Origin: Streptomyces triculaminicus
GTDB lineage: Bacteria; Actinomycetota; Actinomycetes; Streptomycetales; Streptomycetaceae
Length of the DNA: 64,000 bases
Direction: 5' to 3'
Assembly (NCBI RefSeq): GCF_017349075.1
Contig: NZ_JAFMOF010000001.1
Span: 806,001 to 870,000 of the forward strand
In this document: positions 9,043 to 17,747 of the stretch, piece after piece
How the letters are laid out: the number at the start of each line of letters is the position of its first letter
Numbering within the stretch: position 1 is the first letter of the stretch
The notes under the pieces: generated by a model
The model's database searches: none
The model's input: the letters and a program-made list of their open reading frames with translations, nothing else
What the model was told of the DNA's origin: nothing
Position numbers and translations under genes: made by a program

Positions 9043-10221
9043 TCACCGCCCTCTGGGAAGTCCGAGGATGCGCTCGGCAATGATGTTCTGCTGGATCTGG
9101 GACGTGCCGGCGGCGATGGTGTACGAGAGGGAGGAGAGGCGCTCGAGGGTCCACTCATGGCCGGCGTCGAGCGACAGAGGGCCGAGAGCCTCGGCGGCCG
9201 CGTCGTAAAGGTCCTGACGGGCATGGGAATAGCGCAACTTGAAGACCGAGGCGCCCACACCCGGTACACCACGGCCACCCGTCCGCAACGCGTGAGCGGC
9301 CTCGCTCGCATTCCACTGGGCGAGCCGCCACAGGGCCGTGAATTCGGCGTTCAGGCGGCCGAGGCGGCGGCGCAGGGCAGCGTCCTCCCATTGTCCGTTC
9401 TCCTGTGCCGCGCGGGCGAGCAGGGCCAGGGTGCGTCGGCAGGCGACGACTTCTCCGGCGAAGGCGGTGCCGCGCTCGAAGGAGAGGGTGACCATGGTGA
9501 CGCGCCAGCCGTCGTTCTCCGCGCCGACCCGCTGGGCGACCGGCACGCGTACCTCGTCCAGGAACACCTCGGCGAATTCCGTGGATCCGGCGAGGGTGCG
9601 CAGCGGGCGGACAGTGACCCCCGGGGCGTCCATGCGCATCGCGAGCCAGGACAGGCCCCGGTGGCCGGGGGCCGAGAGGTCGGTGCGGACGAGCAGCTCG
9701 CACCAGTCGGCGACCTCCGCGTGCGAGGTCCATGTCTTGCTGCCGGTGACGACGTACGCGTCCCCGTCGCGGACCGCGCGGGTACGCAGGGAGGCCAGGT
9801 CGGAGCCGGCCTCGGGCTCCGAGAAGCCCTGGCACCAGACCTCCTCACCGCGCAGGATGGGTGGCAGCCAGCGGGCCCGCTGGGTGGCGGTGCCCTCCAC
9901 GGCGATGGTGGGGCCGGCGTGCAGCAGCCCGACGAAGTTGGCGCCCACGTAGGGCGCCCCCGCGAGCTCGGTCTCCTCGAGGAAGATCAGGTGCTGGGTG
10001 GGGGTGGCACCCTGTCCGCCCGCGTCGGCCGGCCAGTGCAGGCCCGCATATCCGGCGTCGTACAGTGCCCGCTGCCAGGCGCAGTCGTAGGCGCGCCGGG
10101 CGGGCCAGTCGGCCGGGGACGGCTTGGGGGGCAGGGTGGGAAGCGTCCTGTGCAGCCAGTCGCGCAGCCGGCGGCGGAAGTCTTCCTCTTCGCGGGTGCG
10201 GGTGAGGTCCACAGCGGTCAC
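9043..10221 (-). CDS. Acyl-CoA dehydrogenase
   Basis: A 392-residue FAD-dependent acyl-CoA dehydrogenase. The flavin motif is WCQGFSEPEAGSDLA, followed by KTWTSHAEVADW. The C-terminus AAGTSQIQQNIIAERILGLP is diagnostic. The GTG start at 10221 overlaps the amidohydrolase stop as GTGA, with no strong ribosome binding site, so translation is probably coupled. It is paralogous to the enzyme at 3694-4857. It is followed by a shorter acyl-CoA dehydrogenase that may form a heteromeric complex with it. The substrate is likely a CoA ester made by the synthetase at 11621-13222. Confidence 0.92.
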   Translation of the reverse strand: MTAVDLTRTREEEDFRRRLRDWLHRTLPTLPPKPSPADWPARRAYDCAWQRALYDAGYAGLHWPADAGGQGATPTQHLIFLEETELAGAPYVGANFVGLLHAGPTIAVEGTATQRARWLPPILRGEEVWCQGFSEPEAGSDLASLRTRAVRDGDAYVVTGSKTWTSHAEVADWCELLVRTDLSAPGHRGLSWLAMRMDAPGVTVRPLRTLAGSTEFAEVFLDEVRVPVAQRVGAENDGWRVTMVTLSFERGTAFAGEVVACRRTLALLARAAQENGQWEDAALRRRLGRLNAEFTALWRLAQWNASEAAHALRTGGRGVPGVGASVFKLRYSHARQDLYDAAAEALGPLSLDAGHEWTLERLSSLSYTIAAGTSQIQQNIIAERILGLPRGR

Positions 10222-11489
10222 ACGTCCGCAGGTCCGACGCCGCGCTCCGGGGCCGGCACCGAGTCCGAAATCGGCTCCGAAATCGGGTCCGGGGACGGGG
10301 CCGCGTCGAGGTCCAGGCCGAGCATCCGGATGGCGTTGCCTCGCATCAGCTTGTGGACGGTTTCCTCGTCCAGGCCGCGGACGTGGTCGAGAGCCACCTG
10401 TTTGGTGTGCGGGAAGGTGGAGTCGACGTGGGGGTAGTCGGTCTCGAAGGTGGCGTTGTCGCGGCCCACCGCGTCGAGGGACGCGATGCCGTGTTTGTCG
10501 CGGAAGAAGCAGCAGAAGATCTGCCGGTAGTAGTACGTGGAGGGCGGTTCGGGGATCAGGTCGCGCACGCCGCCCCAGGCCCGGTGCTCGCGCCAGACGT
10601 CGTCCGCCCGCTCCAGGGCGTACGGTATCCAGCCCATCTGGCCCTCGCTGTAGGCGAGTTTCAACCGGGGGAAGCGGACGAGGACGCCGCTGAAGAGGTA
10701 GTCGGACATCGACGCCATGGCGTTGTTGAAGGACAGGGTCGCCTGGACGGCGGCCGGTGCGTCGGGGGAGGCGGCGGGCATCTGCGAGGAGGAGCCGATG
10801 TGCATGTTGACGACGGTGCCGGTCTCCTGGCAGGCGGCGAAGAGGGGATCCCAGTAGCCCGTGTGGATGCTGGGCAGACCCAGGTGGGTGGGGAGCTCGC
10901 TGAAGGTCATGGCGCGGACGCCACGGGCAGCGTTCCGGCGGATCTCCGCGACGGCGAGGCCGACGTCCCAGAGCGGGACGATGCACAGGGGGATGAGCCG
11001 CCCGCCGCTGTCGCCGCACCACTCCTCGACCATCCAGTCGTTGTAGGCGCGGACACACGCGAGGGCCACCTCCTTGTCGTGCGCCTCGGCGAAGGTCTGG
11101 CCGCAGAAGCGGGGGAAGGTCGGGAAGCACAGGGATGCCTCGACGTGGTTGAGGTCCATGTCCTTCAGGCGTTCCGCGGGATCCCAGCAGCCGGGCCGCA
11201 TCTCCTCGCGGGTGATGCCCTCGAGGGTCATGTCGTCGCGGTCGAATCCGACGGCGGCGATGGTGCGCTTGTACGGGAAGCGGAGGTCCTCGTAGATCCA
11301 CCAGTCGGCCGGCGGCCCGTCGGGGTCCATGGTGAGCCGGTACGCGCCGCCGATGTACCGCAGCTCGCCGATGCCGTGGGTCAGGGGCCGGGGGCCGCGG
11401 TCGCGGTACTTGGCCGGCAGCCAGGTCTCGAAGAGGTGGGCGGGCTCGATGACATGGTCGTCGACGCTGACGATGCGCGGCAGGTCCAT
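10218..11489 (-). CDS. Amidohydrolase family protein (ACMSD-like)
   Basis: The 423-residue protein belongs to the amidohydrolase-2 (aminocarboxymuconate-semialdehyde decarboxylase-like) group. The N-terminal VDDHVIEPAHLFETW carries the HxE-type metal ligands, and the C-terminal ETDYPHVDSTFPHT carries the conserved Asp and His. Family members are metal-dependent hydrolases or decarboxylases. The ATG at 11489 has a GGAGGGAG site. The palindrome at 11507-11521 lies 18 bp upstream and would overlap the promoter or leader. It heads an operon with two acyl-CoA dehydrogenases. Similar genes accompany lipid, steroid or terpenoid catabolism in actinobacteria. The exact substrate is unknown. Confidence 0.88.
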   Translation of the reverse strand: MDLPRIVSVDDHVIEPAHLFETWLPAKYRDRGPRPLTHGIGELRYIGGAYRLTMDPDGPPADWWIYEDLRFPYKRTIAAVGFDRDDMTLEGITREEMRPGCWDPAERLKDMDLNHVEASLCFPTFPRFCGQTFAEAHDKEVALACVRAYNDWMVEEWCGDSGGRLIPLCIVPLWDVGLAVAEIRRNAARGVRAMTFSELPTHLGLPSIHTGYWDPLFAACQETGTVVNMHIGSSSQMPAASPDAPAAVQATLSFNNAMASMSDYLFSGVLVRFPRLKLAYSEGQMGWIPYALERADDVWREHRAWGGVRDLIPEPPSTYYYRQIFCCFFRDKHGIASLDAVGRDNATFETDYPHVDSTFPHTKQVALDHVRGLDEETVHKLMRGNAIRMLGLDLDAAPSPDPISEPISDSVPAPERGVGPADV

Positions 11490-11506
11490 GGGGACTCCCT
11501 CCACAT

Positions 11507-11521
11507 CTGACGTTCCGTCAG
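11507..11521. promoter_or_regulatory. Palindromic operator before amidohydrolase operon
   Basis: CTGACGTTCCGTCAG is a perfect 6-3-6 inverted repeat located 18 bp before the amidohydrolase start codon. It matches the palindromes at 5817-5833 and 11588-11600. Confidence 0.65.
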
Positions 11522-11587
11522 TTATAGCGAGGCTAGACCGCACCCCCTGGACCGACAAGGCGTGTGGGCCTACGCTCCCGGCGGATG

Positions 11588-11600
11588 TGACGATGCGTCA
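11588..11600. promoter_or_regulatory. Palindromic operator before acyl-CoA synthetase gene
   Basis: TGACGATGCGTCA is a perfect 5-3-5 inverted repeat 21 bp before the start of the acyl-CoA synthetase. It is the third copy of the shared motif, and together with 11507-11521 it flanks the short divergent intergenic region. Confidence 0.6.
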
Positions 11601-11620
11601 TCTCGAGGAGGGGGGCCGCG

Positions 11621-13222
11621 ATGCTGTCCGGCACCGCACACGAACTGGCCGGCTCACGCGCCCTGTGGGAGCTGCTGGACCGCCGTGCCGCCCTCACACC
11701 ACGGGCGCTCGCGCTGATCCAGGCCGGCGAACCCACCCGGGGCCCCATGGGCGGACGTGCCGGCGAAGCCGACGGCGACCGGAGCCTGACGTTCGGCGAC
11801 CTGCGGGCCCGGGCGGAACGTGTCGCGGCGTGGCTCCACCTCCTGGGGGTGCGGCCCGGGAGCCGGGTGGCCTGGCAGCTGCCCACGCGCATCGAGACCG
11901 TCGTCCTGACGTTCGCGCTGGCCCGGCTGGGCGCCCTGCAGACGCCCCTCATCCCCTCCTGCCGCGACCGGGAGGTCGGCCACGCCCTGCGGGCCACTGG
12001 GGCCCAGGTCTTCGTGGTGCCAGGGGTGTGGCGCGGGTTCGACCACCTCGCGATGGCCCGCCGTCTCACCCCCACCCTGGCCGCCCGGCCCCTGGTCCTC
12101 ACCGTCCACGGCACCCTCCCCGAGGCCGACGCCACGGTTCTCCCGCCGCCGCCCGCCGACGGCACGGAGGTCCGCTGGGTGTACTGGACGTCCGGCACGA
12201 CCTCCGCCCCCAAGGGCGCCCTCCACACGGACCGGGGCCTCATCGCCGCCGGATCCTGCCTCGCCGACGCCCTCGGCCTCACGCCCGACGACGTGGGTTC
12301 CATGGCCTTCCCCTACGCGCACGTGGCCGGCCCCGACTACACGGTGATGACGCTCCTCGAGGGCATCCCCTCCCTCCTGCTGGAGCACTTCGCCCTGCCG
12401 GAGTCGCTCGGCGCGTACCGGCGGCACGGCGTGACCATGGCGGGCGGCTCGACCGCCTTCTACGCGATGTTCCTCGCCGAACAGCGCAAGGACCCCACCC
12501 GCAGGCTGATCCCCACCCTCCGGCTCCTGGCGGGCGGGGGCGCGCCCCGGCCGCCGGGGCTGTACGACGAGGTCGTCCGCGAGCTGGGGTGCGTCCTGGC
12601 CCACGGCTACGGCATGACGGAGGCGCCCATGATCACGATGGGCTCCCCGGACGATCCCCCGGACAGGCTGGCCACCACGGAGGGGCGTCCTCCCGCCGGG
12701 ATGGAGATCAGCGTCGTGGGCGCGGACGGACGCCCGGTGCCGGCCGGCGTCGAGGGGGAGGTACGGCTGCGGGGCGAAGCCGTGTGCCAGGGGTACCTCG
12801 ACCCGGAGCGCACCGCCGAGGCGTTCGACGCGGACGGCCGGCTCATCACCGGCGACCTCGGACACCTCACCGAGGACGGGTACCTCGTGCTCACCGGGCG
12901 CACGAAGGACATCATCATCCGCAAGGGCGAGAACGTCTCCGCGCTGGAGATCGAGCAGCTGCTCCACGGTCATCCGGGCGTGGCGGACGTCGCCGTCATC
13001 GGTCTGCCCGACCCCGCCCGGGGGGAACGCGTCTGCGCGGTCGTCCAGCAGCCCCCGGCGGCCGAGCCGCTGACCCTCGACGCCGTGACGACCCACCTGC
13101 GGGCCGCCGGGCTGGCGGTGCACAAGCTCCCCGAGCAGCTGGAGCTCGTGGAGGAACTGCCGCGCAACGACACCCTTCGCAAGGTGCTCAAGTACCAGCT
13201 GCGCGAGCGCTTCTCCGGCTGA
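11621..13222 (+). CDS. Acyl-CoA synthetase / AMP-dependent ligase
   Basis: This 533-residue ANL-superfamily enzyme activates a carboxylic acid as adenylate and transfers it to CoA. The P-loop reads YWTSGTTSAPKG near residue 188, the aromatic-binding motif is HGYGMTEAP, and the C-terminal hinge is GDLGHLTEDGYLVLTGRTKD. The conserved lysine region is near LPRNDTLRKVLKY. The ATG at 11621 has a GAGGAGGGGG site. It is divergent from the amidohydrolase operon with a shared-type palindrome on each side, which suggests co-regulation. It probably supplies the CoA ester used by the acyl-CoA dehydrogenases of the cluster. Chain or ring specificity cannot be read from sequence. Confidence 0.92.
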   Translation: MLSGTAHELAGSRALWELLDRRAALTPRALALIQAGEPTRGPMGGRAGEADGDRSLTFGDLRARAERVAAWLHLLGVRPGSRVAWQLPTRIETVVLTFALARLGALQTPLIPSCRDREVGHALRATGAQVFVVPGVWRGFDHLAMARRLTPTLAARPLVLTVHGTLPEADATVLPPPPADGTEVRWVYWTSGTTSAPKGALHTDRGLIAAGSCLADALGLTPDDVGSMAFPYAHVAGPDYTVMTLLEGIPSLLLEHFALPESLGAYRRHGVTMAGGSTAFYAMFLAEQRKDPTRRLIPTLRLLAGGGAPRPPGLYDEVVRELGCVLAHGYGMTEAPMITMGSPDDPPDRLATTEGRPPAGMEISVVGADGRPVPAGVEGEVRLRGEAVCQGYLDPERTAEAFDADGRLITGDLGHLTEDGYLVLTGRTKDIIIRKGENVSALEIEQLLHGHPGVADVAVIGLPDPARGERVCAVVQQPPAAEPLTLDAVTTHLRAAGLAVHKLPEQLELVEELPRNDTLRKVLKYQLRERFSG

Positions 13223-13258
13223 TCACCCTGACCGCCTGGCTCAGTTACCGCAGCAGAC

Positions 13259-15884
13259 TCATTCCTGGGCGCGGTAGGTGTCCCTGGCCCGCTCGAAGAA
13301 GGCGTCGACCGAGCGCTGTTCGTCCATCGGGCCCCTGACCTGCACGAGGTGATAGCGGCCCGAAAGGATCATGGCGGCGTTGCGTACGTAGACCTGACGG
13401 CCGCTGCTGTCGTTCCAGTTGAAGGCGCCCTCGGCGGTCGCCGAGCCGCCGACGTCGCCGCGGCGCAGGCCGGAGGAGCCGGACCAGGAGGAGGACCGGT
13501 AGGGGGCGAGCTCGGGCTCCTTGTCCTGCTGGTAGGCCATCGGGTCGCTGCCGAACTCCGCGACCTTGTCCCGGCCGGGCACGATGATCAGCTCGTAGTC
13601 CCCGCCGACGTAGACGACCTGGCCGCGTTCGTTCTCGCCGCGCCGCCGCCAGTCCTCCGCCACGGCCACGCTGAATCCCCTGGGGTCCTTGCGCAGGGCG
13701 AATTCCTTGGGGAGGCTGCCGGTCCCCTCGGTCCGTTCCTCCTGGGCACCGGTGGCGGTGGCACGGCCGCTCCGGCCTTCGGCGGCGGCGGGGCTGCCGG
13801 TGGCCGCGCTCAGCGCTCCGGCGGTGCCGGTACGGTCGGCCGGGGCCCCGCCCGCGCTCTCGTCCGTTCGCGGCATGAACAGCAGGGCGTAGAGCACGGC
13901 TCCGATCAGGGCGAGCAGGATCAGGCCCAGCAGCAGCCGTCCCAGGCGTTGCGGGGAGGGCGCGGTGCCCACGAACTGCTCCTGCAGGTGTCCCGTGGTG
14001 AAGCCGCCGTGGCCGTGGCTCTGCGCGGCTCCGCCCCGCTCCTTGGCCGTCCGCTTGTGGCGCCCGTGACCGCCCGGCGCCGCCGGGCCGGCGGCGGAGG
14101 TACGGCCGCGGCGGCGGGCCACCTCACCGCGTCGCCGGACCACCGGCAGGCGGCGCACGTCGGTCGGCGCAGCGGGGCCGATCGACGGCACGGTGACCGT
14201 ACGGCTGCCGATGTCCGGTTCCGGGGCCGAGCGGATCAGCGAGCGGAGCCAGCCACGGAGCTCCTCGAACTCCGGCCGCTCGCCCGGGTCCTTGCGCATC
14301 AGTGATTCGACGACGGGACGCAGGGCGCCGCACTCCTCGGCGTACGCGGGCGGCTCCGCGCAGACGACCTGGACGAGCTCGGCGGTGCTCTCCTCGGGGT
14401 AGGGGGCGTGGCCCTGGACGACGCGGAAGAGCAGGGCGCCCAGCGCCCACAGGTCGGCGGCGGGGCCCACGGGCGGCGCGAGCTGCCAGTTCTCCCGCAC
14501 CGGCCAGGCCTGTTCCGGTGCCCAGCGCTCGGTGACGGCGCCGACGACGACCATGCGCGCCTGCCGGGTCCGTTCGGCGTCGAGGGCGCTGCCGGGGCCG
14601 GCGGGCGGGCCCCAGCTCTCGCCGGAGGGCCGGACGGCGGAAGCAGAGGGAGCGGCAGGAGTGGCGGAAGGGACAGCCGACTCGCCGCCGGGCCGGGCCT
14701 TCCCCGGCGCGGCCGCATCCGGGGCCCCGGGCCTGTCGGGCCGGACGCCCGCCGACGGCGGGGCGGCGTTGCCGGGGCGCGCGTCGCGGCTCGAGGGCGG
14801 GCCGTGCACCAGGGATCCCGCGCTCCACGGCGGCGTGGCGTCGGGCGCGGGCGCCGTGCCGCTGGCGGCGCTGCCGCCGCCCCAGGTGGACGCCCCGGTC
14901 GACGGCGTGGAGCCGTTCTCGGCGGCCGCGCGCGCGGCGGCACGGGCCGCCGCGTGGTAGGCGGCGATGGCTCCGGAGCGTACGGCCCGAGAGCTCTGGG
15001 GTGCGTTCGGGCCACCGCCGGCGGCGTCGGTGCGCGCGGCGGGGCCCGCCGGTCCCTGGTCCCGGTAGGCGGGGCCGCCCTGCGGCGGCACACCGGCCGT
15101 CTTCCCTCCGGCCCCACTGCCCGGCCTGGTGCCGGAGCCGCCACCGGCCGCACCGCCCTGAACGCCGGCCCCGCGCCCTGCGGCCGGTCCGCTGCCCGCG
15201 GCACCCGGCACGCCCTGACGCGGCAGGACGGCGCCGCCCTGGCCCGGGGCGTACGGGGACGCCGGGCCGCCGGGGGCCGGGGACGGGGTCGTAGCCGCAC
15301 AGCGCCTCCTCGGCCGCGCCGGCGGCCAGGCCGGTGAGGATGGCGCGGCCGTCGTCGCAGATGAGGACCGTGCGGGCGGTGATGTTGCGGTGGGTCCAGC
15401 CCTGGGAGTGCAGCGCGCGCAGGGCGGCGAGGACGTCGGCGGCCACCTCGGCGGCGCGGTGCGGGGAGAGGGTGCGCTCGGCGAGGAGAGCGGCGAGGGG
15501 GCGGGCGGAGACCAGTTCGCTGACGATCCAGAGGCTGCCGGCCTCGGCGAAGACGTGGAAGACCTGGTCGAGCCGAGGGTGGTCGGGAACCTGCGCGGCG
15601 GCGGTCGCGGCCGCCAGCGCACGGCGCACCGCGGGGTCGGCGCCGCCACGCCCCGTGCCTGCGCTCCCCGCTCTGCCGCCGCCCCGGGGCCCTGCCCCGC
15701 CGTACGGCTTCCCGTCGCCGACGACCTCGGCGTCCACGACCTCCGGCAGGGGGATCTGCCGGACCAGGACCTCCTGACCGCTGTATGTGTCGAAGGCCCG
15801 GGTCTCCACGAGGTCGAACGCCTCGGAAGGTGGCAACGGAAGGCGGTAGCGGTCGGCGAGCACCCGGCCCGCGTAGTCGTCCAC
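13259..15884 (-). pseudogene. Membrane pseudokinase (protein-kinase-like), frameshifted
   Basis: The reading frame from GTG 15884 (GGGGAGG site) encodes a kinase-like N-terminal domain beginning VDDYAGRVLADRYRL. It is in frame up to about 15290, near CGYDPVP. The rest continues in another frame from about 15285 to the stop at 13259: a long Ala/Pro/Gly linker, a kinase C-lobe (DLWALGALLFRVVQGHAPYPEE), a single membrane segment (LGRLLLGLILLALIGAVLY) and an extracellular domain. The total length is 2626 nt, one base too many, inside runs of C and G. This is a mutation or a sequencing error. The kinase is degenerate: the VAVK lysine, HRD aspartate and DFG are replaced by R, HRN and TGL. It lies beside an intact Ser/Thr kinase gene. 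Confidence 0.8.
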
Positions 15885-16160
15885 GACGCCTCCCCAATCG
15901 TGCGATCCGCCCAAACGTGCGATCCACCACCATTGCCCGAACAACCGTCAAAGCCGGTCGTTCCACTGCTTATTGCGGCTGCGTACGGTCCACGAGGACT
16001 CACGATACGTGCCGAACCCGCCCCTTCGGGCCCGTACGGCTCAGTACGTCCCCCGGCCCGGCAACGGGTATGCCTCGGGGGCGGCTCCCGCGGGGAGGGC
16101 GGGCCGGTTCACGCTGTTCGCGCCGTCCGTTTGCGCGCGGAACGATCCGCGGGCGCCGTC

Positions 16161-17648
16161 CTACTCTTCGTACGCCCCGACCCCGTCCAGGGGTGCCACG
16201 ACGGGGACGGAGACGGAGACCGAGGCCTTCTTGTGCGGGGTGGAGCCGCTCTTGCCGTTGTCGCCCTTGTCCTCGCCGCTCAGGGCGAGGGCGAGGACGG
16301 TGCCGATGACGGCCAGCACGACGACGACCGCCGCGACGAGCAGGACGCGGCGCGGTACGACGTCGGTGATCGACGCACGGCCGTACGTCGTGACGCGCCC
16401 GCCACGGTTGCTGCGGGCGTTGGCGGCGACGCTCCCCACGCGCAGCCGCACGGGCTGGTCCGACCCCTCCGGGTCGGCCGTGACGGACGAGCTCGAGGGG
16501 GTGTCGTCCCGCAGGGGGCGGAAGGCGCCGCGGGTCCGTTCGGTGGCCGCGTCGCCGGGGCGCGCCCCGCCGGCGGAGGCCGAGTACGAGGACCGGGAGG
16601 AGGACCGTCCGGACGAGGAGCCCGTGGACGGGGCCGATGAGGACGCCGACGACGAACGGCCGCCGTAGCCGTAGTCGTCCCTCTTCGCCTTGGACGACGA
16701 GCGGAAGGACGAGGCGGAGGGCTTCTCCGGTATGACCGGAACGGCGATGGCCTGGGTGGCGTCCAGGTCGGGGGTGACGGGCTCCGGAGGCTTGGGCAGG
16801 CGCTCGTCCGGGGCGTTGACGGCGTCGGTGAGCAGCGCCCGCGCGCCGGCCTCGTCGAGCCGCTTCTGCGGGTCCTTGGCGAGCAGTCCGTACATCACCT
16901 CGGCCAGCGGCCCGGCGTTGCGCGGCGGCCCCAGGGGCTCCGTCATGACGGCGGTGAGGGTCGCTATGGCCGAGCCCTTGTCGTAGGGCGGAACGCCCTC
17001 GACGGCGGCGTAGAGCAGGCCGCCCAGGGACCACAGGTCGGCCGGGGGGCCGGGCTTCTGGCCGCGGGCCCGTTCGGGGGATATGTACGAGGGGGCGCCG
17101 ACCAGCATGCCGGTCGAGGTGACCGACGGGTCGCCCTCGACCTGGGCGATGCCGAAGTCGGTGAGGACGACACGGCCGTCGTCGGCGATGAGGACGTTGG
17201 ACGGCTTCACGTCGCGGTGCAGGATGCCCTCGCGGTGCGCGGCGCGCAGCACGTCGAGCACGGCGAGACCCACCTCGGCGGCTCTGCGCCACTTCAGCGG
17301 CCCGTCCTCGCGGATGACGTCGGCGAGGGAGCGGCCCTCGATGAGCTCCATGACGATCCACGGACGGTCGTCCTCGTGCACGACGTCGTAGACCGTGACC
17401 GCGCCGGCGCTGCGGATGCGGGCAATGGCCTTCGCCTCACGCAGCGTGCGCGTGATGAGGCGGCGCTTCTCGTCCTCGTCGATGTTGGCCGGGAAGCGCA
17501 GCTCCTTCACCGCGACCACTCGGCCCAGGGTCTCGTCCGTAGCCCGCCAGACCGTGCCCATGCCACCACGCCCGAGGACGTCCCCGAGGCGGTACCGCCC
17601 GGCGAGGAGGCGCCCTGCCGTGCCCTGCGTCTGCTCCGCCTCCGACAT
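16161..17648 (-). CDS. Membrane serine/threonine protein kinase (PknB-type)
   Basis: This 495-residue Hanks-type kinase has all catalytic motifs: glycine loop GRGGMGTVW near 26-34, lysine 48 in VAVKEL, HRDVKPSN, DFG, and SPERARG in the activation-segment region. A Ser-rich, low-complexity juxtamembrane linker follows. One transmembrane helix lies near residues 431-454, with only about 40 residues outside and no PASTA repeats. The ATG at 17648 has a GAGGGG site. It lies 276 bp upstream of the frameshifted pseudokinase gene in the same direction, so the two may work as a kinase and scaffold pair. The signal and substrates are unknown. Confidence 0.93.
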   Translation of the reverse strand: MSEAEQTQGTAGRLLAGRYRLGDVLGRGGMGTVWRATDETLGRVVAVKELRFPANIDEDEKRRLITRTLREAKAIARIRSAGAVTVYDVVHEDDRPWIVMELIEGRSLADVIREDGPLKWRRAAEVGLAVLDVLRAAHREGILHRDVKPSNVLIADDGRVVLTDFGIAQVEGDPSVTSTGMLVGAPSYISPERARGQKPGPPADLWSLGGLLYAAVEGVPPYDKGSAIATLTAVMTEPLGPPRNAGPLAEVMYGLLAKDPQKRLDEAGARALLTDAVNAPDERLPKPPEPVTPDLDATQAIAVPVIPEKPSASSFRSSSKAKRDDYGYGGRSSSASSSAPSTGSSSGRSSSRSSYSASAGGARPGDAATERTRGAFRPLRDDTPSSSSVTADPEGSDQPVRLRVGSVAANARSNRGGRVTTYGRASITDVVPRRVLLVAAVVVVLAVIGTVLALALSGEDKGDNGKSGSTPHKKASVSVSVPVVAPLDGVGAYEE

Positions 17649-17747
17649 GCGTCCCCTCTGGCAATCAGCTCTGCGACCAACCGACCCTGGCAGAGCGACC
17701 ATTGTCTCTCATCCGCGGACCGGCGGAAGGCCAGGGTCCGAGAGGCC

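Noticed and set aside
14640..15260. Low-complexity Ala/Pro/Gly-coding stretch that might suggest a repeat element
   Set aside because: It is the linker of the pseudokinase protein. No regular repeat unit was seen.
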